Counted from the stretch's first letter, positions 35,288 through 45,765 are shown. The stretch is DNA of 64,000 nucleotides from Clostridium sp. Ade.TY (GCF_000498355.1 NZ_AVSV01000027.1:1-64000), one strand, 5' to 3'. Program-made: numbers and translations. Notes: a model not told the origin generated them from the letters alone.

Positions 35288-35302
35288 AAAAATCATTCCT
35301 CC
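35271..35302 (+). terminator. Bidirectional hairpin formed by the ends of two convergent genes
   Basis: ATGGAGGAATGATTT and AAATCATTCCTCCAT are perfect inverted repeats around AAAA. The left arm is the last codons of the SDR gene and the right arm the last codons of the histidine kinase gene, so both stops lie inside one hairpin. The U-tract is short, so termination strength is uncertain. Confidence 0.6.
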
Positions 35303-36807
35303 ATTTCATTTATTTCAGCCTTTTTTAAAGTAAATTCAAATAAAACTCCAAGTTTAACATTTTTAATATTATATTTTGAATTATGAAGATCTAGTATGTT
35401 TTTTACAATAGCAAGACCAAGTCCAGTACTATTCTCTCTTCTATTTCTAGATTTATCACCTCTAAAGAATTTATCAAACAAGTTTATGTTTTCTCCTTCA
35501 GGTATTTTAGACCCTGTATTTAATACTGAAATTTTAAAATAGTTTTCATTAAAATCTTCTATAGAAATATATATTGAATTATTTTTATGTGTATATTTTA
35601 TAGCATTAGTAATAATGTTAGTTAAAACTTGCTCCATTTGGAAAATATCTGCTTTAACATATGAGTAATCTGTTTTTGGAGAAAATTCTATAGATAATCC
35701 TTTTTCAATGCAGTCATATTTTAGGGTTTTTACAACTTTATTAATAAGTCTATTTATATTAAACACTTCAAAATTAGGGGTTATAACACCAGATTCAAGT
35801 TTTGAAAGTTCTAACATATTAGCAACTAATTTCCCCATTTTTTGAGATTCATCTATTATTGTTTCAAGATAAAGTCTTAAATCATCGCCTTTAACAATAC
35901 CATCTTTAATTCCTTCTGCATAACCTTCTATTATGCCTATAGGTGTTTTCAATTCATGGCTAACATTAGCAATAAAGTCTTTTCTCATAATATCTAATTG
36001 TCTTTCTTTTTCAATATCTTTTTCAAGCTTTTCATTTTGTGTTTTTAAGTCATTTAAAGATTTTTGTAAGTTTTCTGATAAGAAATTTAAGGTTTTTCCT
36101 AAATTTCCAATTTCATCATCACTTATATTAGTACATTTTTCAGAAAAATCCATATTAGATAATTTTGTAGCTATATGATTAATTTTTTTTAATGGATTAG
36201 TGACTAATTTAGCAAATATCAATGAAATAATTAATGAAATAAATATTATTCCAATAAATACGTAAATGTAAAATTCACTTATAACATTACCTGCCTCTAT
36301 TATAGGCTGAATTGATGATACTGCAAGTACTATAGAGTCATGGTTATAATTTAAAGACATTGATGTTGCAACGCCTATATTTTTAATTTGACTATCATTA
36401 GCTGAAAATACAGTAGATATTGGTTTGTTGCTTGCTAAAAGTTTAAATAAAATTTCTTTATTATTTATTAATGTAGAACAAAAATCACTAAGTAATTTTA
36501 TATCATCTTTATCATTTTCAAGATTATTAGAAATATATCTTAAACTTCCATCAAGAGAGAATATTGCTATTTTTGCATTATTTGTATTTTCAAAACTTTT
36601 TAAGGCTGTATAAAGTCCTGGTAAATTATTTAGTTTAAAAGAATTTTCTTTAGAAAAATCTTCAATTTCATAAGTTAAATCTTTAATTTTTTTCTGTTCA
36701 TAAAAATCTTCAAATATAAAGGTTTGAAAAATTAAAGTTAATGCCATAAAAGAAACTAAAAATAAAGCTGTTATTAGAAATAATTTTTTTGATAAAGTTT
36801 CTTTCAT
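35293..36807 (-). CDS. Sensor histidine kinase
   Basis: A 504-residue membrane kinase. TM1 is at about 8-30 and TM2 at about 176-199, flanking an extracytoplasmic sensor domain of about 145 residues. A HAMP linker (about 200-252), a coiled stretch, the H-box with phospho-acceptor His284 in FIANVSHELKTPIG, an N-box (NIITNAIKYT) and a G-box (STGLGLAIVKNI) follow. It autophosphorylates and passes phosphate to the upstream regulator. Its ATG overlaps the regulator's stop region, so the two are co-translated. The signal is unknown. Confidence 0.92.
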   Translation of the reverse strand: MKETLSKKLFLITALFLVSFMALTLIFQTFIFEDFYEQKKIKDLTYEIEDFSKENSFKLNNLPGLYTALKSFENTNNAKIAIFSLDGSLRYISNNLENDKDDIKLLSDFCSTLINNKEILFKLLASNKPISTVFSANDSQIKNIGVATSMSLNYNHDSIVLAVSSIQPIIEAGNVISEFYIYVFIGIIFISLIISLIFAKLVTNPLKKINHIATKLSNMDFSEKCTNISDDEIGNLGKTLNFLSENLQKSLNDLKTQNEKLEKDIEKERQLDIMRKDFIANVSHELKTPIGIIEGYAEGIKDGIVKGDDLRLYLETIIDESQKMGKLVANMLELSKLESGVITPNFEVFNINRLINKVVKTLKYDCIEKGLSIEFSPKTDYSYVKADIFQMEQVLTNIITNAIKYTHKNNSIYISIEDFNENYFKISVLNTGSKIPEGENINLFDKFFRGDKSRNRRENSTGLGLAIVKNILDLHNSKYNIKNVKLGVLFEFTLKKAEINEMEE

Positions 36808-37478
36808 TATTTTGCCTCAAATTTATAGCCGCTACCACGAACAGTCACAATATAATTTGATTTATCTAAAAGTTTTTCTCGAAGTCTTTTAATATTTGTA
36901 TCTACAGTACGTATATCACCGTAATAATCTATTCCCCATACGTTATCTAGTATTGTATCTCGAGATAAAGCAATTCCTTCATTTGATATTAAATATAATA
37001 AAAGCTCATATTCTTTTGGTGATAGTGATATTTCAGTTTCATTAACTTTAACTTCATGAGAAAGTTTATTTATAATAAGTCCATTGAAATCTTGAGAACT
37101 TGAATCTATATCTGTTCTAGTTCGTTTTAATAATGCTTTACTTTTAGCAACTAATACTTTTGGACTAAAGGGTTTTGTCATATAATCATCAGCACCAACT
37201 TCATAACCTTGTAATTTATCATCTTCTTCACTTTTAGCAGTAAGTAATATAACCGGAACAGATGACACAGAACGTATTTTCTTTAAAAAAGTTATTCCGT
37301 CCATTTTTGGCATCATTATATCTAAAATTATTAAGTCAATTTTTTCTTTAGAAAATATATCAATACCTTTTTCACCATCTTCTGCTTCATATACATTAAA
37401 ATCTTCATTTATAAAATAATCTCTAATTAAAAATCTAATTCTTATTTCGTCTTCCACAATGAGTATGGACTTTTTCAT
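36807..37478 (-). CDS. OmpR-family response regulator
   Basis: A 223-residue regulator. The receiver domain has acidic residues Glu9/Asp10 in VEDE, phospho-acceptor Asp53 in ILDIMMPKMDG and the Lys of MTKPF. The C-terminal winged-helix DNA-binding domain (about 125-223) includes LSPKEYELLLYL and TVRGSGYKFE. GGAGGT precedes the ATG. It is the first gene of a two-gene operon with the histidine kinase. The targets cannot be told from the sequence. Confidence 0.93.
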   Translation of the reverse strand: MKKSILIVEDEIRIRFLIRDYFINEDFNVYEAEDGEKGIDIFSKEKIDLIILDIMMPKMDGITFLKKIRSVSSVPVILLTAKSEEDDKLQGYEVGADDYMTKPFSPKVLVAKSKALLKRTRTDIDSSSQDFNGLIINKLSHEVKVNETEISLSPKEYELLLYLISNEGIALSRDTILDNVWGIDYYGDIRTVDTNIKRLREKLLDKSNYIVTVRGSGYKFEAK

Positions 37479-37513
37479 AATATTAATACCTCCATTTTAT
37501 TTGACTTAATTAC

Positions 37514-37541
37514 ATTATATACAAATATAAAAATATTTGAA
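37514..37541 (-). promoter_or_regulatory. Promoter of the two-component operon
   Basis: On the minus strand, TTCAAA, a 16-nt spacer and a perfect TATAAT, about 35 nt before the response regulator start. Confidence 0.6.
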
Positions 37542-37624
37542 GGGTTTAGGTATGTTTATGTTGTATTATTTATAAAAACATATTATATTAAAGGTTGTAA
37601 TTAAATTACAAATAGGAGATGGAT

Positions 37625-38869
37625 ATGATTAAATTAAATTTTGATATAAAGAAAAAAACATTAGAAAATGGATTAAGAGTAATAACAGTAAAAAAAGATA
37701 CTAAAATAGCTTCAATAAATGTTGGAATAAATATTGGAGCAATGTATGAAGAAATGGATGAGAAGGGGATAAGTCACTTTATAGAACATATGCTTTTTAA
37801 AGGGACAAGTTCTAGGTCAAATGAAGAATTAAATGAAGAGCTAGAATATTTAGGTGGTGAATATAATGCATATACTGATTATGCATCTACAGTATACACT
37901 ATAAGTTGTTTAGAAGATGAAATTAAAAATGCAACTGTTTTACTTGGAGATATGATTATAAATTCAAATTTTCCAGAAGGTGAAATAGAAAAAGAGAGAA
38001 GTGTAATACTTGCTGAAATAAGAACAAGTAAAGACGATATAGAAGATTTAAGTTTTAAGAAGGCAAGTGAAGTAGCTTTTGATAAAAGTTATTTGAAATT
38101 TGATGTTATAGGTTTTGAAAAAAATGTAAATAGATTTAATAGAGAAGATTTATATAAATACTATAAAGAAAATTATAGACCTAATAACACTGTTATTGTA
38201 ATGGTATCTTCTTTTGAACATGATGAAGCGTTAAGAATAATAAGTGAATCTTTTTCTAATTGGCAAAGAAAAGAGACTAGGAAAAAAGAATTAATGTCAG
38301 AAAAAAATAAAAAAATAGAAGTTATTAGCTATAAAAACGAAATTGAACAAAGTACTATAGTTTATTTATATACTTTTGATAATCTTAAAAAGAGTGATGA
38401 ACTTCCTCTTAGAATTTTAAACCATAGACTTGGAGAGAGTGCTAATTCATTACTTTTTAGAGAAGTTAGAGAAAATAGAGGATTAGCTTATGATATATTT
38501 ACACATTTAGATATAAATAAAGATTATAAGACATTATATATATACACATCAGTTGGAGATGAGGATGTAGAAGAAGCAAAGGAAGCAATTGATAGTGTTA
38601 TAGAATCTATATTGAATAATGAAATAAAATTTACAGATAGAGATTTAAATATTATGAAAAAAGTTCATAAGACAGCAGTTATAGGTACTCTTGAAGATTC
38701 ATCAGATCTTTGTAATTATATATTACATCAAGAACTTGAAGATGAAAATTTATTAGAATTTGTTGATGATATGGGTAGAATTAATACTATAGAAAAGGAT
38801 GAAATTTATGAAGTTTCTAAAAAAGTATTAAAAGACCCAACAATTCATATATTAAGAAGAGAGAAGTAA
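37625..38869 (+). CDS. M16-family zinc peptidase
   Basis: A 414-residue insulinase/processing-peptidase-type protein. The inverted zinc motif HFIEH has His51, Glu54 and His55, and a downstream Glu lies in the KERSVILAEIRTSKDD segment. The C-terminal half has the R/Y-type motif ENRGLAYDIFTH. There is no signal peptide. I chose the ATG at 37625 because AGGAG lies 6 nt before it; the in-frame ATG at 37619 directly abuts the ribosome site. It is followed after 9 nt by recX. Substrate unknown. Confidence 0.88.
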   Translation: MIKLNFDIKKKTLENGLRVITVKKDTKIASINVGINIGAMYEEMDEKGISHFIEHMLFKGTSSRSNEELNEELEYLGGEYNAYTDYASTVYTISCLEDEIKNATVLLGDMIINSNFPEGEIEKERSVILAEIRTSKDDIEDLSFKKASEVAFDKSYLKFDVIGFEKNVNRFNREDLYKYYKENYRPNNTVIVMVSSFEHDEALRIISESFSNWQRKETRKKELMSEKNKKIEVISYKNEIEQSTIVYLYTFDNLKKSDELPLRILNHRLGESANSLLFREVRENRGLAYDIFTHLDINKDYKTLYIYTSVGDEDVEEAKEAIDSVIESILNNEIKFTDRDLNIMKKVHKTAVIGTLEDSSDLCNYILHQELEDENLLEFVDDMGRINTIEKDEIYEVSKKVLKDPTIHILRREK

Positions 38870-38878
38870 GGTGGAATT

Positions 38879-39517
38879 TTGAGTAAAATAACAAAAATAG
38901 AACAATGTAAAAGAAATAAGGAAAGAGTAAATATTTATATAGATGAAGAATTTGCCTTTGCAATATATATGGAACTTGTATATAGATTTGGACTTAAAGT
39001 AAATGATGAAGTAGATAGAGAGAAACTTATAGAAATTGCAGAAATTGAAAATTTATCTAAATGTAAAGATAGTGCATTAAAAACTATAGAGAGAAGCTAT
39101 AAAACTGAAAAAGAAATTAGAGATAAATTATTAAGTAAAGAATTTGATGAAACTACTGTTGAAAAAACAATAAGTTTTTTAAAGGAATATGCTTTTATAG
39201 ATGATTTAAAGTTTACTAAAATGTATGTTAAAGATAGAATAAGAAATCAAGGTAGAAATAAAATTAAATATGCATTAACACAAAAGGGAGTTAATAAATA
39301 TTTAATAGATGAAGTATTTGAAAGCTTAAATAAAGATGAAGAGGAAGAAAGAGCATTTCTAATATGTGAAAAAAAATATTTATCAATATGTAAAAGAGAG
39401 GATGATGATTTTAAAATAAAAAATAAACTTATAAGATATATGTTGGGCAGAGGATATGAATATGATATGGCACGAAATATAGTGTCTAAAATTTATTTAG
39501 AATATAAGGGAGATTAA
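38879..39517 (+). CDS. recX: Regulatory protein RecX
   Basis: A 212-residue, mostly helical protein that modulates RecA filaments. It shows the RecX repeat pattern: SKCKDSALKTIERSYKTEKEIRDKL, then YAFIDDLKFTKMYVKDRIRNQG (family D-x-x-(F/Y)-x-x-x-(F/Y) motif) and KGVNKYLIDEVFE. It begins with TTG, with AAGGTGG 5-6 nt upstream, in line with the coupling to the peptidase gene 9 nt before. recA itself is not in the window. Confidence 0.88.
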   Translation: MSKITKIEQCKRNKERVNIYIDEEFAFAIYMELVYRFGLKVNDEVDREKLIEIAEIENLSKCKDSALKTIERSYKTEKEIRDKLLSKEFDETTVEKTISFLKEYAFIDDLKFTKMYVKDRIRNQGRNKIKYALTQKGVNKYLIDEVFESLNKDEEEERAFLICEKKYLSICKREDDDFKIKNKLIRYMLGRGYEYDMARNIVSKIYLEYKGD

Positions 39518-39518
39518 T

Positions 39519-40577
39519 ATGAAGTTAACTCTACCTGAAATAATTATTTTTATTATAATTATTACTGTTACATTAAAAAGTATAAAAGATTCTTTCCTAA
39601 ATAGAAGTCTTTATTACGTTAAGGATTCCATAATAGGAAGTGTATCGAGCATTTTAAGCTTTTTTATAATGTTTTCTTTTTATAATTATTTTTATGAAAA
39701 AATAAGTGTATTTTTATTTAATGTTTATAATGGAGAGCGATTTTTAGTATTATTTAAATTAATAAGCTTTATAATAATATTTTGGACTATAAAATGTATT
39801 ATATATTTTATACTAAGTTTTGTAGATAAAATATTTTTTAGCTTTGAAATTGGTGGAGAATCAAGTTCACAAAAAGTATTACTTGTAACTTTAAGTTCTT
39901 TTCTTGGTGTTTTAAGAGGCTTTTTAATAGTTGTATGCATTTTTATAGCAATGATATTCTATAATGGTTTAGTTGATAAAAAATTTGAAATAAATTTTTT
40001 CGAAAATTTAAATGTTTATAACAAAATATCAGCAGTTATAGATAATAAAACTGTAAATAAAATAAAAAATGGATTATTTGAAGATGATTCATTAAATACA
40101 ATTGTATATTATAATGGTGTAACTTTAAAAGAAGGGGTAGCTTCTAATGAAGTTATAGATAATAAAGCTAAAGAATTAACAAGAGGATTAAAGACAGATA
40201 GAGAAAAAGCAAAAGAGATTTACAAATGGGTTGGAAGCAATATACAGTATGATTATAAAAAAGCTGAAAACATAGAAAATAGTATTTCTAAAAATAGTGG
40301 AGCTATTGCAGCTTTTGATGAAAGAAAAGGGATATGTTTTGATTATGCATGTCTTTTTGCTGCAATGTGTAAAGCAAATGATATAAAAGTTAGAATAATA
40401 ATTGGTGAGGCTTATAATGGATATGAATATATAAGTCATGCATGGAATCAAGTATATTTAAAAAATGAAGGTAAATGGATTAACGTAGATCCGACATTTT
40501 ATAGTGCTGGAGACTATTTTGATAATAAGGATTTTTATAAAGATCATAAAGAAAAAAATATTGCTGGAGAATTGTAA
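39519..40577 (+). CDS. Membrane protein with CvpA-like N-terminus and transglutaminase-like domain
   Basis: A 352-residue protein. Residues 1-150 hold four hydrophobic segments in a layout like CvpA/colicin V production proteins. Residues about 225-345 form a transglutaminase-like cysteine protease domain with an apparent triad of Cys273 (GICFDYA), His307 (SHAWNQVY) and Asp324 (VDPTF). The domain would face outward if the fourth segment exits the membrane, but topology is not certain. It starts 1 nt after recX and has its own terminator. A cell-wall or peptide processing role is an inference. Confidence 0.75.
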   Translation: MKLTLPEIIIFIIIITVTLKSIKDSFLNRSLYYVKDSIIGSVSSILSFFIMFSFYNYFYEKISVFLFNVYNGERFLVLFKLISFIIIFWTIKCIIYFILSFVDKIFFSFEIGGESSSQKVLLVTLSSFLGVLRGFLIVVCIFIAMIFYNGLVDKKFEINFFENLNVYNKISAVIDNKTVNKIKNGLFEDDSLNTIVYYNGVTLKEGVASNEVIDNKAKELTRGLKTDREKAKEIYKWVGSNIQYDYKKAENIENSISKNSGAIAAFDERKGICFDYACLFAAMCKANDIKVRIIIGEAYNGYEYISHAWNQVYLKNEGKWINVDPTFYSAGDYFDNKDFYKDHKEKNIAGEL

Positions 40578-40616
40578 AGTTAGAAAGAGCTTTTATACTC
40601 TTTCTAACTTTTTTTA
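40577..40616 (+). terminator. Bidirectional terminator between convergent genes
   Basis: AAGTTAGAAAGAG and CTCTTTCTAACTT form a 13-bp stem with T-run. It ends the transglutaminase-like gene and overlaps the tail of the convergent TPR gene. Confidence 0.85.
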
Positions 40617-40957
40617 TGTTTAGAAAGAATTAAATCAATTGCTTTTTCACAATCTTTATCTTTATTATCTAAAGACCAAGACATATTAAAATATATTAAA
40701 GCTTTATTATTTTCATTTTTCATTGCATAACAATATCCAAGATTAAAAAAATATTTACTATCCCTTTGGAAAGTTATTGCTTTTTTAAGCATAGCTATAG
40801 CATTATCATAATTTTTTAATTTTATAAAACATACTCCAGAGTTATAGTAAGAACATGCTTCATTTTCATTATACTCAACAGCTTTTTGATAAAACTTAAT
40901 AGCTTTTTCATAATCTTTTGTGTTATATAATCTATTAGCTTCACTAAAATAATTCAT
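40604..40957 (-). CDS. Tetratricopeptide-repeat protein
   Basis: A 117-residue soluble protein made of about three TPR units: EANRLYNTKDYEKAIKFYQK, ACSYYNSGVCFIKLKNYDNA and KYFFNLGYCYAMKNENNKAL. It probably mediates protein-protein contacts. AAGGAGG precedes the ATG. It is a single gene with no informative neighbour. The gap up to 41225 is AT-rich with nothing recognised. Confidence 0.78.
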   Translation of the reverse strand: MNYFSEANRLYNTKDYEKAIKFYQKAVEYNENEACSYYNSGVCFIKLKNYDNAIAMLKKAITFQRDSKYFFNLGYCYAMKNENNKALIYFNMSWSLDNKDKDCEKAIDLILSKHKKS

Positions 40958-41225
40958 AAATACCTCCTTAAAATTTAATAAGGTTTTAAAATTTCTTTTT
41001 TAAAATAAATAAGAAATTTATTAAACATTTACAGTATGTACATAGTTTTAATATTATATACTGAACTTACCAAAAATATACTTAAATTTTAATAAAGATT
41101 TAACTTAACCTTAATTTTTTGATAAATAATAATATAATAATATAATTATTATTGCTTTGATAATTAGTTAATATATAATACATATATAAGTGTTTTATTT
41201 AAAATGGATAAGTAGGTGTAATTTA

Positions 41226-44200
41226 ATGAATAATTATAAAATGGGGTTGGATGTAGGATCAACTACTGTAAAAATCGTAGTTTTAAACACTAACAATGAA
41301 ATAGTCTTTTCGGAATATAGAAGACATTTTTCAGATATAAAAAATACAATAATTCAATTAATAAATGAATGTTATGAAAAAATTGGAGATAGACAAATTA
41401 CTGTAACTATAACTGGATCAGGCGGTTTATCATTATCAGAATGGCTTGGAGTAAACTTTGTACAAGAAGTTATAGCTTGTACGGAAACTATAGAAAAAGT
41501 TATAAAAGAAACAGATGTTGCAATAGAACTTGGTGGAGAAGATGCAAAAATAACTTACCTAAAAGATGGAATAGAGCAAAGAATGAATGGGACTTGTGCC
41601 GGTGGAACTGGAGCTTTTATAGATCAAATGGCAGCTCTTTTAAATACTGATGCAAAGGGATTAAATGAACTTGCAAAAGGACATACAATTATATATCCAA
41701 TTGCATCAAGATGTGGAGTTTTTGCTAAAACAGATGTACAGCCATTAATAAATGAAGGTGCAAAAAAAGAAGATATAGCTGCATCAGTACTTCAAGCTGT
41801 TGTAAATCAAACAATTGGTGGACTTGCATGTGGTAAACCTATAAAAGGTAATGTGGCATTTTTGGGAGGGCCACTTTATTTCTTATCAGAGCTTAGAAAA
41901 AGATTTATAGAAACATTAGACTTAAAAGATGATGAGATTATATTTCCAGAAAATTCACAGCTATTTGTGGCTATGGGAGCAGCACTTTTATCTGAGGATC
42001 AAGAAACTAGATCATTTAGTGAATTAGTTAATAAGACTAAAGATATTAGTGATGCAAAAGACGATAATATAGAAAGATTACCGGCATTATTTAAAAATAA
42101 AGAAGAGTTTTATAAGTTTAAAGAAAGACATGATAAAGCTAAAGCTAAAAGAGGAAGTTTAGAAAATGCTAAAGGAAATGTATTCTTAGGTATAGATGCT
42201 GGTTCAACAACTACAAAAGTGGTATTAATAAATGAAAATAGTGAGATAATATATTCATTTTATGGAAGCAATGAAGGTAATCCATTAAAAACTATTGTTG
42301 ATATAATGAATGATTTATACAGTAAATTACCAGAAGATGCTAAAATAGTAAAAAGTACTGTTACAGGATATGGAGAAGCTTTAATAAAATCTGCACTTCA
42401 CATGGATCTTGGAGAAATAGAGACAATAGCTCATTATAAGGCTGCTGAATATTTCCTTCCAGGAGTAGACTTTATACTTGATATAGGCGGGCAAGATATG
42501 AAATGCTTAAGAATAAAGGGTGGAGTAATAGATAGTATATTACTTAATGAAGCTTGTTCATCAGGTTGTGGTTCATTTATAGAGACATTTGGTAAATCAT
42601 TAGGTATGGAAGTTAAGGATTTTGCTAAAGAAGCATTGTTTTCTACTTCTCCAGTAGATCTTGGATCAAGATGTACTGTATTTATGAATTCAAGAGTTAA
42701 GCAATCACAAAAAGAAGGTGCAAGTGTTGGTGACATATCAGCAGGGCTTTCATATTCAGTAATAAAAAATGCATTATATAAAGTTATAAAAATTAGAGAT
42801 GAAAAAGAGATGGGCGAAAAGATAATAGTCCAAGGAGGAACTTTCTATAATGATGCAGTTTTAAGAAGTTTTGAAAAAATATCAGGTAGAGAGGTTATAA
42901 GACCAGATATAGCAGGACTTATGGGAGCTTTCGGAGCAGCTCTTATCTCTAAGGAAAGATATATACAAGGAGAAGAGTCTAGTTTACTTAAAAAAGAAGA
43001 AATAAAAGGATTTAATATGACATCTGAATTTAGAAGATGTGGTTTATGTGGAAATAATTGTTTGTTAACTGAAAATACATTTTCTACTGATGAGAAATTT
43101 ATATCAGGTAATAGATGTGAAAGACCACTTGGAATTCATATAAAGAAAGATGAAGTACCAAATCTTTATAAATATAAATTTAAAAGAACATTTGGATATA
43201 AACCATTAAAAAAAGAAGAAGCAAAAAGAGGAACTATAGGAATACCAAGAGTTTTAAATATGTATGAAAACTATCCTTTATGGTTTACTTTATTTACAGA
43301 ACTTGGATTTAGAGTTGTTGCATCACCAGTTTCTTCAAAGAAAATATATGAAAAGGGTATAGATACAATACCTTCAGAATCAGCTTGTTATCCAGCAAAG
43401 CTTGTACATGGACATATAATGAGTTTAATAGAATCAGGAGTAGATACAATATTTTATCCATGTATACCATATGAGAAAAAAGAATTTAATGATTCAACTA
43501 ATCATTATAACTGTCCTATGGTAACATCATATCCTGAAGTAATAAAAAATAATATGGATATATTAGAAGAAAAAAATATAAAATATATAGCACCATTTTT
43601 CTCATTAGATGATGAAAAAGTCTTAGCTAAAAGAATATTTGAAGAGTTTAAAAACTTTGGAATTACATTAGAAGAAGCTAAAGAAGCAGTAAAAAAAGCT
43701 TATATAGAAAGAGATAATTATAGAGCTGATATCAAAAATAAGGGAAGAGAAGTTGTTGAGTATCTTAAAAAGAATAATAAAAAAGGTATAGTACTTACAG
43801 GAAGACCATATCATATAGATCCAGAAATAAATCATGGAATACCAGATGTTATAACTTCATTTGGAATTGCAGTATTAACAGAAGATAGCATTTGTGATTT
43901 AGGAGAGCTTAATGCACCTCTAAGAGTAGTTGATCAATGGACTTATCATGGAAGGCTTTATAGAGCAGCAGCGTATGTTAGGGATTCAAAAGTTTTAGAG
44001 ATGATTCAACTTAATTCATTTGGATGTGGTTTAGATGCAGTAACAACAGATCAAGTTAATGAAATTCTTCAAGAAAAAGGTAAAATATATACAGTATTAA
44101 AAATAGATGAAGGAAATAATTTGGGAGCTGCAAAAATAAGAATTAGATCTTTAAAAGCAGCTATTGAAGAAAGAGATAGAAATAATTATACGCCAATAAT

Positions 44201-45464
44201 AGAGGATATAGAATATAAAAATCCTGTATTTACTAAAGATATGAAGAAGAAGCATACAATATTATGTCCACAAATGTCACCAATACATTTTGACATTTTA
44301 CAAGAAGCTATAAGAGCTTCAGGATATAATCTTGAGATATTGCCATCAACAGATCCAGGTGCTGTTGAAGAAGGATTAAAATATGTAAATAACGATGCAT
44401 GTTATCCATCAATAATTGTAATTGGACAAATAATTAAGGCATTAAAGTCAGGTAAATATGATTTAAATAATACATCTGTTATAATATCTCAAACAGGTGG
44501 AGGATGTAGAGCAACAAATTACATAGGATTTTTAAAATTAGCTATGAAAAATGCTGGATTTAACAATGTACCAATACTTTCTTTAAATGCAGTTGGACTT
44601 GAAAAACAACCAGGTTTTAAAATAACTATAAGACTTATAAGAAGGGCATTAATGGCACTTGTTTATGGTGATCTTTTCATGAGAGTTTTATATAGAACTA
44701 GACCGTATGAGAAAGTTAAAGGTTCAGCAAATGAACTTCATGAAAAGTGGAGAGAAATTGCTAAAGAAAATGTTAGAAATGGAAGCAAGAGAGAATTTAA
44801 TAAAAATGTTAGAAATATAATAAAAGAGTTTGATGAATTAGAATTATTAGATATTAAAAAACCTAAAGTTGGTGTTGTTGGAGAAATATTAGTAAAATAT
44901 CATCCGACAGCTAATAATGATATAGTTAGTCTTTTAGAAAGTGAAGGAGTAGAAGCTGTTGTACCTGATCTTTTAGATTTCTTCTTCTATTCAGCTTATG
45001 ATAGTGAGTTTAAAGCAGATTATTTAGCATTTAGTAAATTATCAAAAAATATATCTAATTTAGCTATGAAATATATGAATAGTTATAGAAAAGAAATGAA
45101 TAAGGCATTAGAAGAAAGTAATAGATTTGAAGCACCTAAAAATATAAGAGACCTTGGTAAGATGGCATCACAAATACTTTCACTTGGAAATCAAACAGGA
45201 GAAGGTTGGTTTTTAACAGCTGAAATGATAGAACTTATAAAAAGTGGAGCTGATAATATAGTATGTATGCAACCATTTGCTTGTCTTCCAAATCATGTAA
45301 CTGGAAAAGGTATGATGAAAGCACTTAAAAAGAGATATAAAAATGCTAATATAGTTGCTGTAGATTATGATCCAGGTGCATCAGTTGTAAATCAGGTAAA
45401 TAGAATAAAATTAATGATTTCAGTTGCATTTAAAAAGATGAATGAAGATAATACTACAAAATAA
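41226..45464 (+). CDS. 2-hydroxyacyl-CoA dehydratase activase fusion (two BadF/HgdC-type ATPase domains plus DUF2229/HgdB-like region)
   Basis: A 1412-residue protein. The first BadF/HgdC-type ATPase domain begins [11 protein letters not shown] and has the Fe-S cysteine in [11 protein letters not shown] second begins at about residue 330 ([11 protein letters not shown]) with DIGGQDMK and [12 protein letters not shown] cysteine motif CGLCGNNC precedes a DUF2229 region ([19 protein letters not shown]), and the C-terminal third resembles dehydratase-type subunits with several conserved cysteines. Such proteins are ATP-driven electron donors of the archerase class. No dehydratase, CoA-transferase or fatty-acid gene is nearby, so the partner is unknown. 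ATG 41226 follows AGGTG; an in-frame GTG 36 nt upstream has no ribosome site. Confidence 0.88.
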   Translation: MNNYKMGLDVGSTTVKIVVLNTNNEIVFSEYRRHFSDIKNTIIQLINECYEKIGDRQITVTITGSGGLSLSEWLGVNFVQEVIACTETIEKVIKETDVAIELGGEDAKITYLKDGIEQRMNGTCAGGTGAFIDQMAALLNTDAKGLNELAKGHTIIYPIASRCGVFAKTDVQPLINEGAKKEDIAASVLQAVVNQTIGGLACGKPIKGNVAFLGGPLYFLSELRKRFIETLDLKDDEIIFPENSQLFVAMGAALLSEDQETRSFSELVNKTKDISDAKDDNIERLPALFKNKEEFYKFKERHDKAKAKRGSLENAKGNVFLGIDAGSTTTKVVLINENSEIIYSFYGSNEGNPLKTIVDIMNDLYSKLPEDAKIVKSTVTGYGEALIKSALHMDLGEIETIAHYKAAEYFLPGVDFILDIGGQDMKCLRIKGGVIDSILLNEACSSGCGSFIETFGKSLGMEVKDFAKEALFSTSPVDLGSRCTVFMNSRVKQSQKEGASVGDISAGLSYSVIKNALYKVIKIRDEKEMGEKIIVQGGTFYNDAVLRSFEKISGREVIRPDIAGLMGAFGAALISKERYIQGEESSLLKKEEIKGFNMTSEFRRCGLCGNNCLLTENTFSTDEKFISGNRCERPLGIHIKKDEVPNLYKYKFKRTFGYKPLKKEEAKRGTIGIPRVLNMYENYPLWFTLFTELGFRVVASPVSSKKIYEKGIDTIPSESACYPAKLVHGHIMSLIESGVDTIFYPCIPYEKKEFNDSTNHYNCPMVTSYPEVIKNNMDILEEKNIKYIAPFFSLDDEKVLAKRIFEEFKNFGITLEEAKEAVKKAYIERDNYRADIKNKGREVVEYLKKNNKKGIVLTGRPYHIDPEINHGIPDVITSFGIAVLTEDSICDLGELNAPLRVVDQWTYHGRLYRAAAYVRDSKVLEMIQLNSFGCGLDAVTTDQVNEILQEKGKIYTVLKIDEGNNLGAAKIRIRSLKAAIEERDRNNYTPIIEDIEYKNPVFTKDMKKKHTILCPQMSPIHFDILQEAIRASGYNLEILPSTDPGAVEEGLKYVNNDACYPSIIVIGQIIKALKSGKYDLNNTSVIISQTGGGCRATNYIGFLKLAMKNAGFNNVPILSLNAVGLEKQPGFKITIRLIRRALMALVYGDLFMRVLYRTRPYEKVKGSANELHEKWREIAKENVRNGSKREFNKNVRNIIKEFDELELLDIKKPKVGVVGEILVKYHPTANNDIVSLLESEGVEAVVPDLLDFFFYSAYDSEFKADYLAFSKLSKNISNLAMKYMNSYRKEMNKALEESNRFEAPKNIRDLGKMASQILSLGNQTGEGWFLTAEMIELIKSGADNIVCMQPFACLPNHVTGKGMMKALKKRYKNANIVAVDYDPGASVVNQVNRIKLMISVAFKKMNEDNTTK

Positions 45465-45471
45465 ATTAAAC

Positions 45472-45500
45472 ATTTGACAAAAGTCAAATATTACTATAAC
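45472..45500 (+). promoter_or_regulatory. Promoter of the valS T-box transcript, overlapped by a perfect inverted repeat
   Basis: TTGACA (45474-45479) with TATAAC at 45495-45500 (spacer 15) or TAACAT at 45497 (spacer 17). The -35 box lies inside the perfect repeat ATTTGAC-AAAA-GTCAAAT (45472-45489), which could be a protein-binding operator. Confidence 0.5.
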
Positions 45501-45527
45501 ATATATATACGAAAATCATATATTAAA

Positions 45528-45730
45528 GGCTTAGAAAAAGAGGAGTAAATTTATTAAGCATCAAAGAGAAAAGGGATTAGGTGAGAGCCCTTTATGCTGA
45601 GTATTTTGAAGGTAGCTTTGGAGCTTCTTTAGTGAAATAGTAGTAGCTAAGGACGGTTTATAAAAATCGTTATTTTAATTAAGTGCTTATAATAAATAGT
45701 TATTTATTATAAGAATAAAGGTGGTACCAC
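45528..45730 (+). promoter_or_regulatory. T-box leader (valine-type)
   Basis: The T-box sequence AAAGGTGGTACCACG ends at about 45731. Upstream, a long stem I is suggested by AGAGGAGTAAATTT on the 5' side and TTTTGAAGGTAGC on the 3' side, which together look like the loop E/specifier region. The codon in the specifier position then reads GTA (45612-45614), a valine codon, matching valS downstream. Uncharged valine tRNA would favour the antiterminator; charged tRNA would allow the terminator at 45731-45765. Confidence 0.88.
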
Positions 45731-45765
45731 GAGCTTTCGTCCTTTTTAGGATGAAAGCTCTTTTT
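45731..45765 (+). terminator. T-box attenuator terminator
   Basis: GAGCTTTCGTCCT and AGGATGAAAGCTC form the stem, followed by TTTTTATTTT. Located directly after the T-box motif. The remaining stretch up to valS (about 45770-45870) is AT-rich with no feature seen. Confidence 0.9.

Noticed and set aside
42434..42736. Minus-strand reading frame of about 100 codons inside the activase gene
   Set aside because: It is the mirror of a conserved coding region, with no ribosome site and low-complexity translation. Many similar antisense frames in the window were dropped for the same reason.
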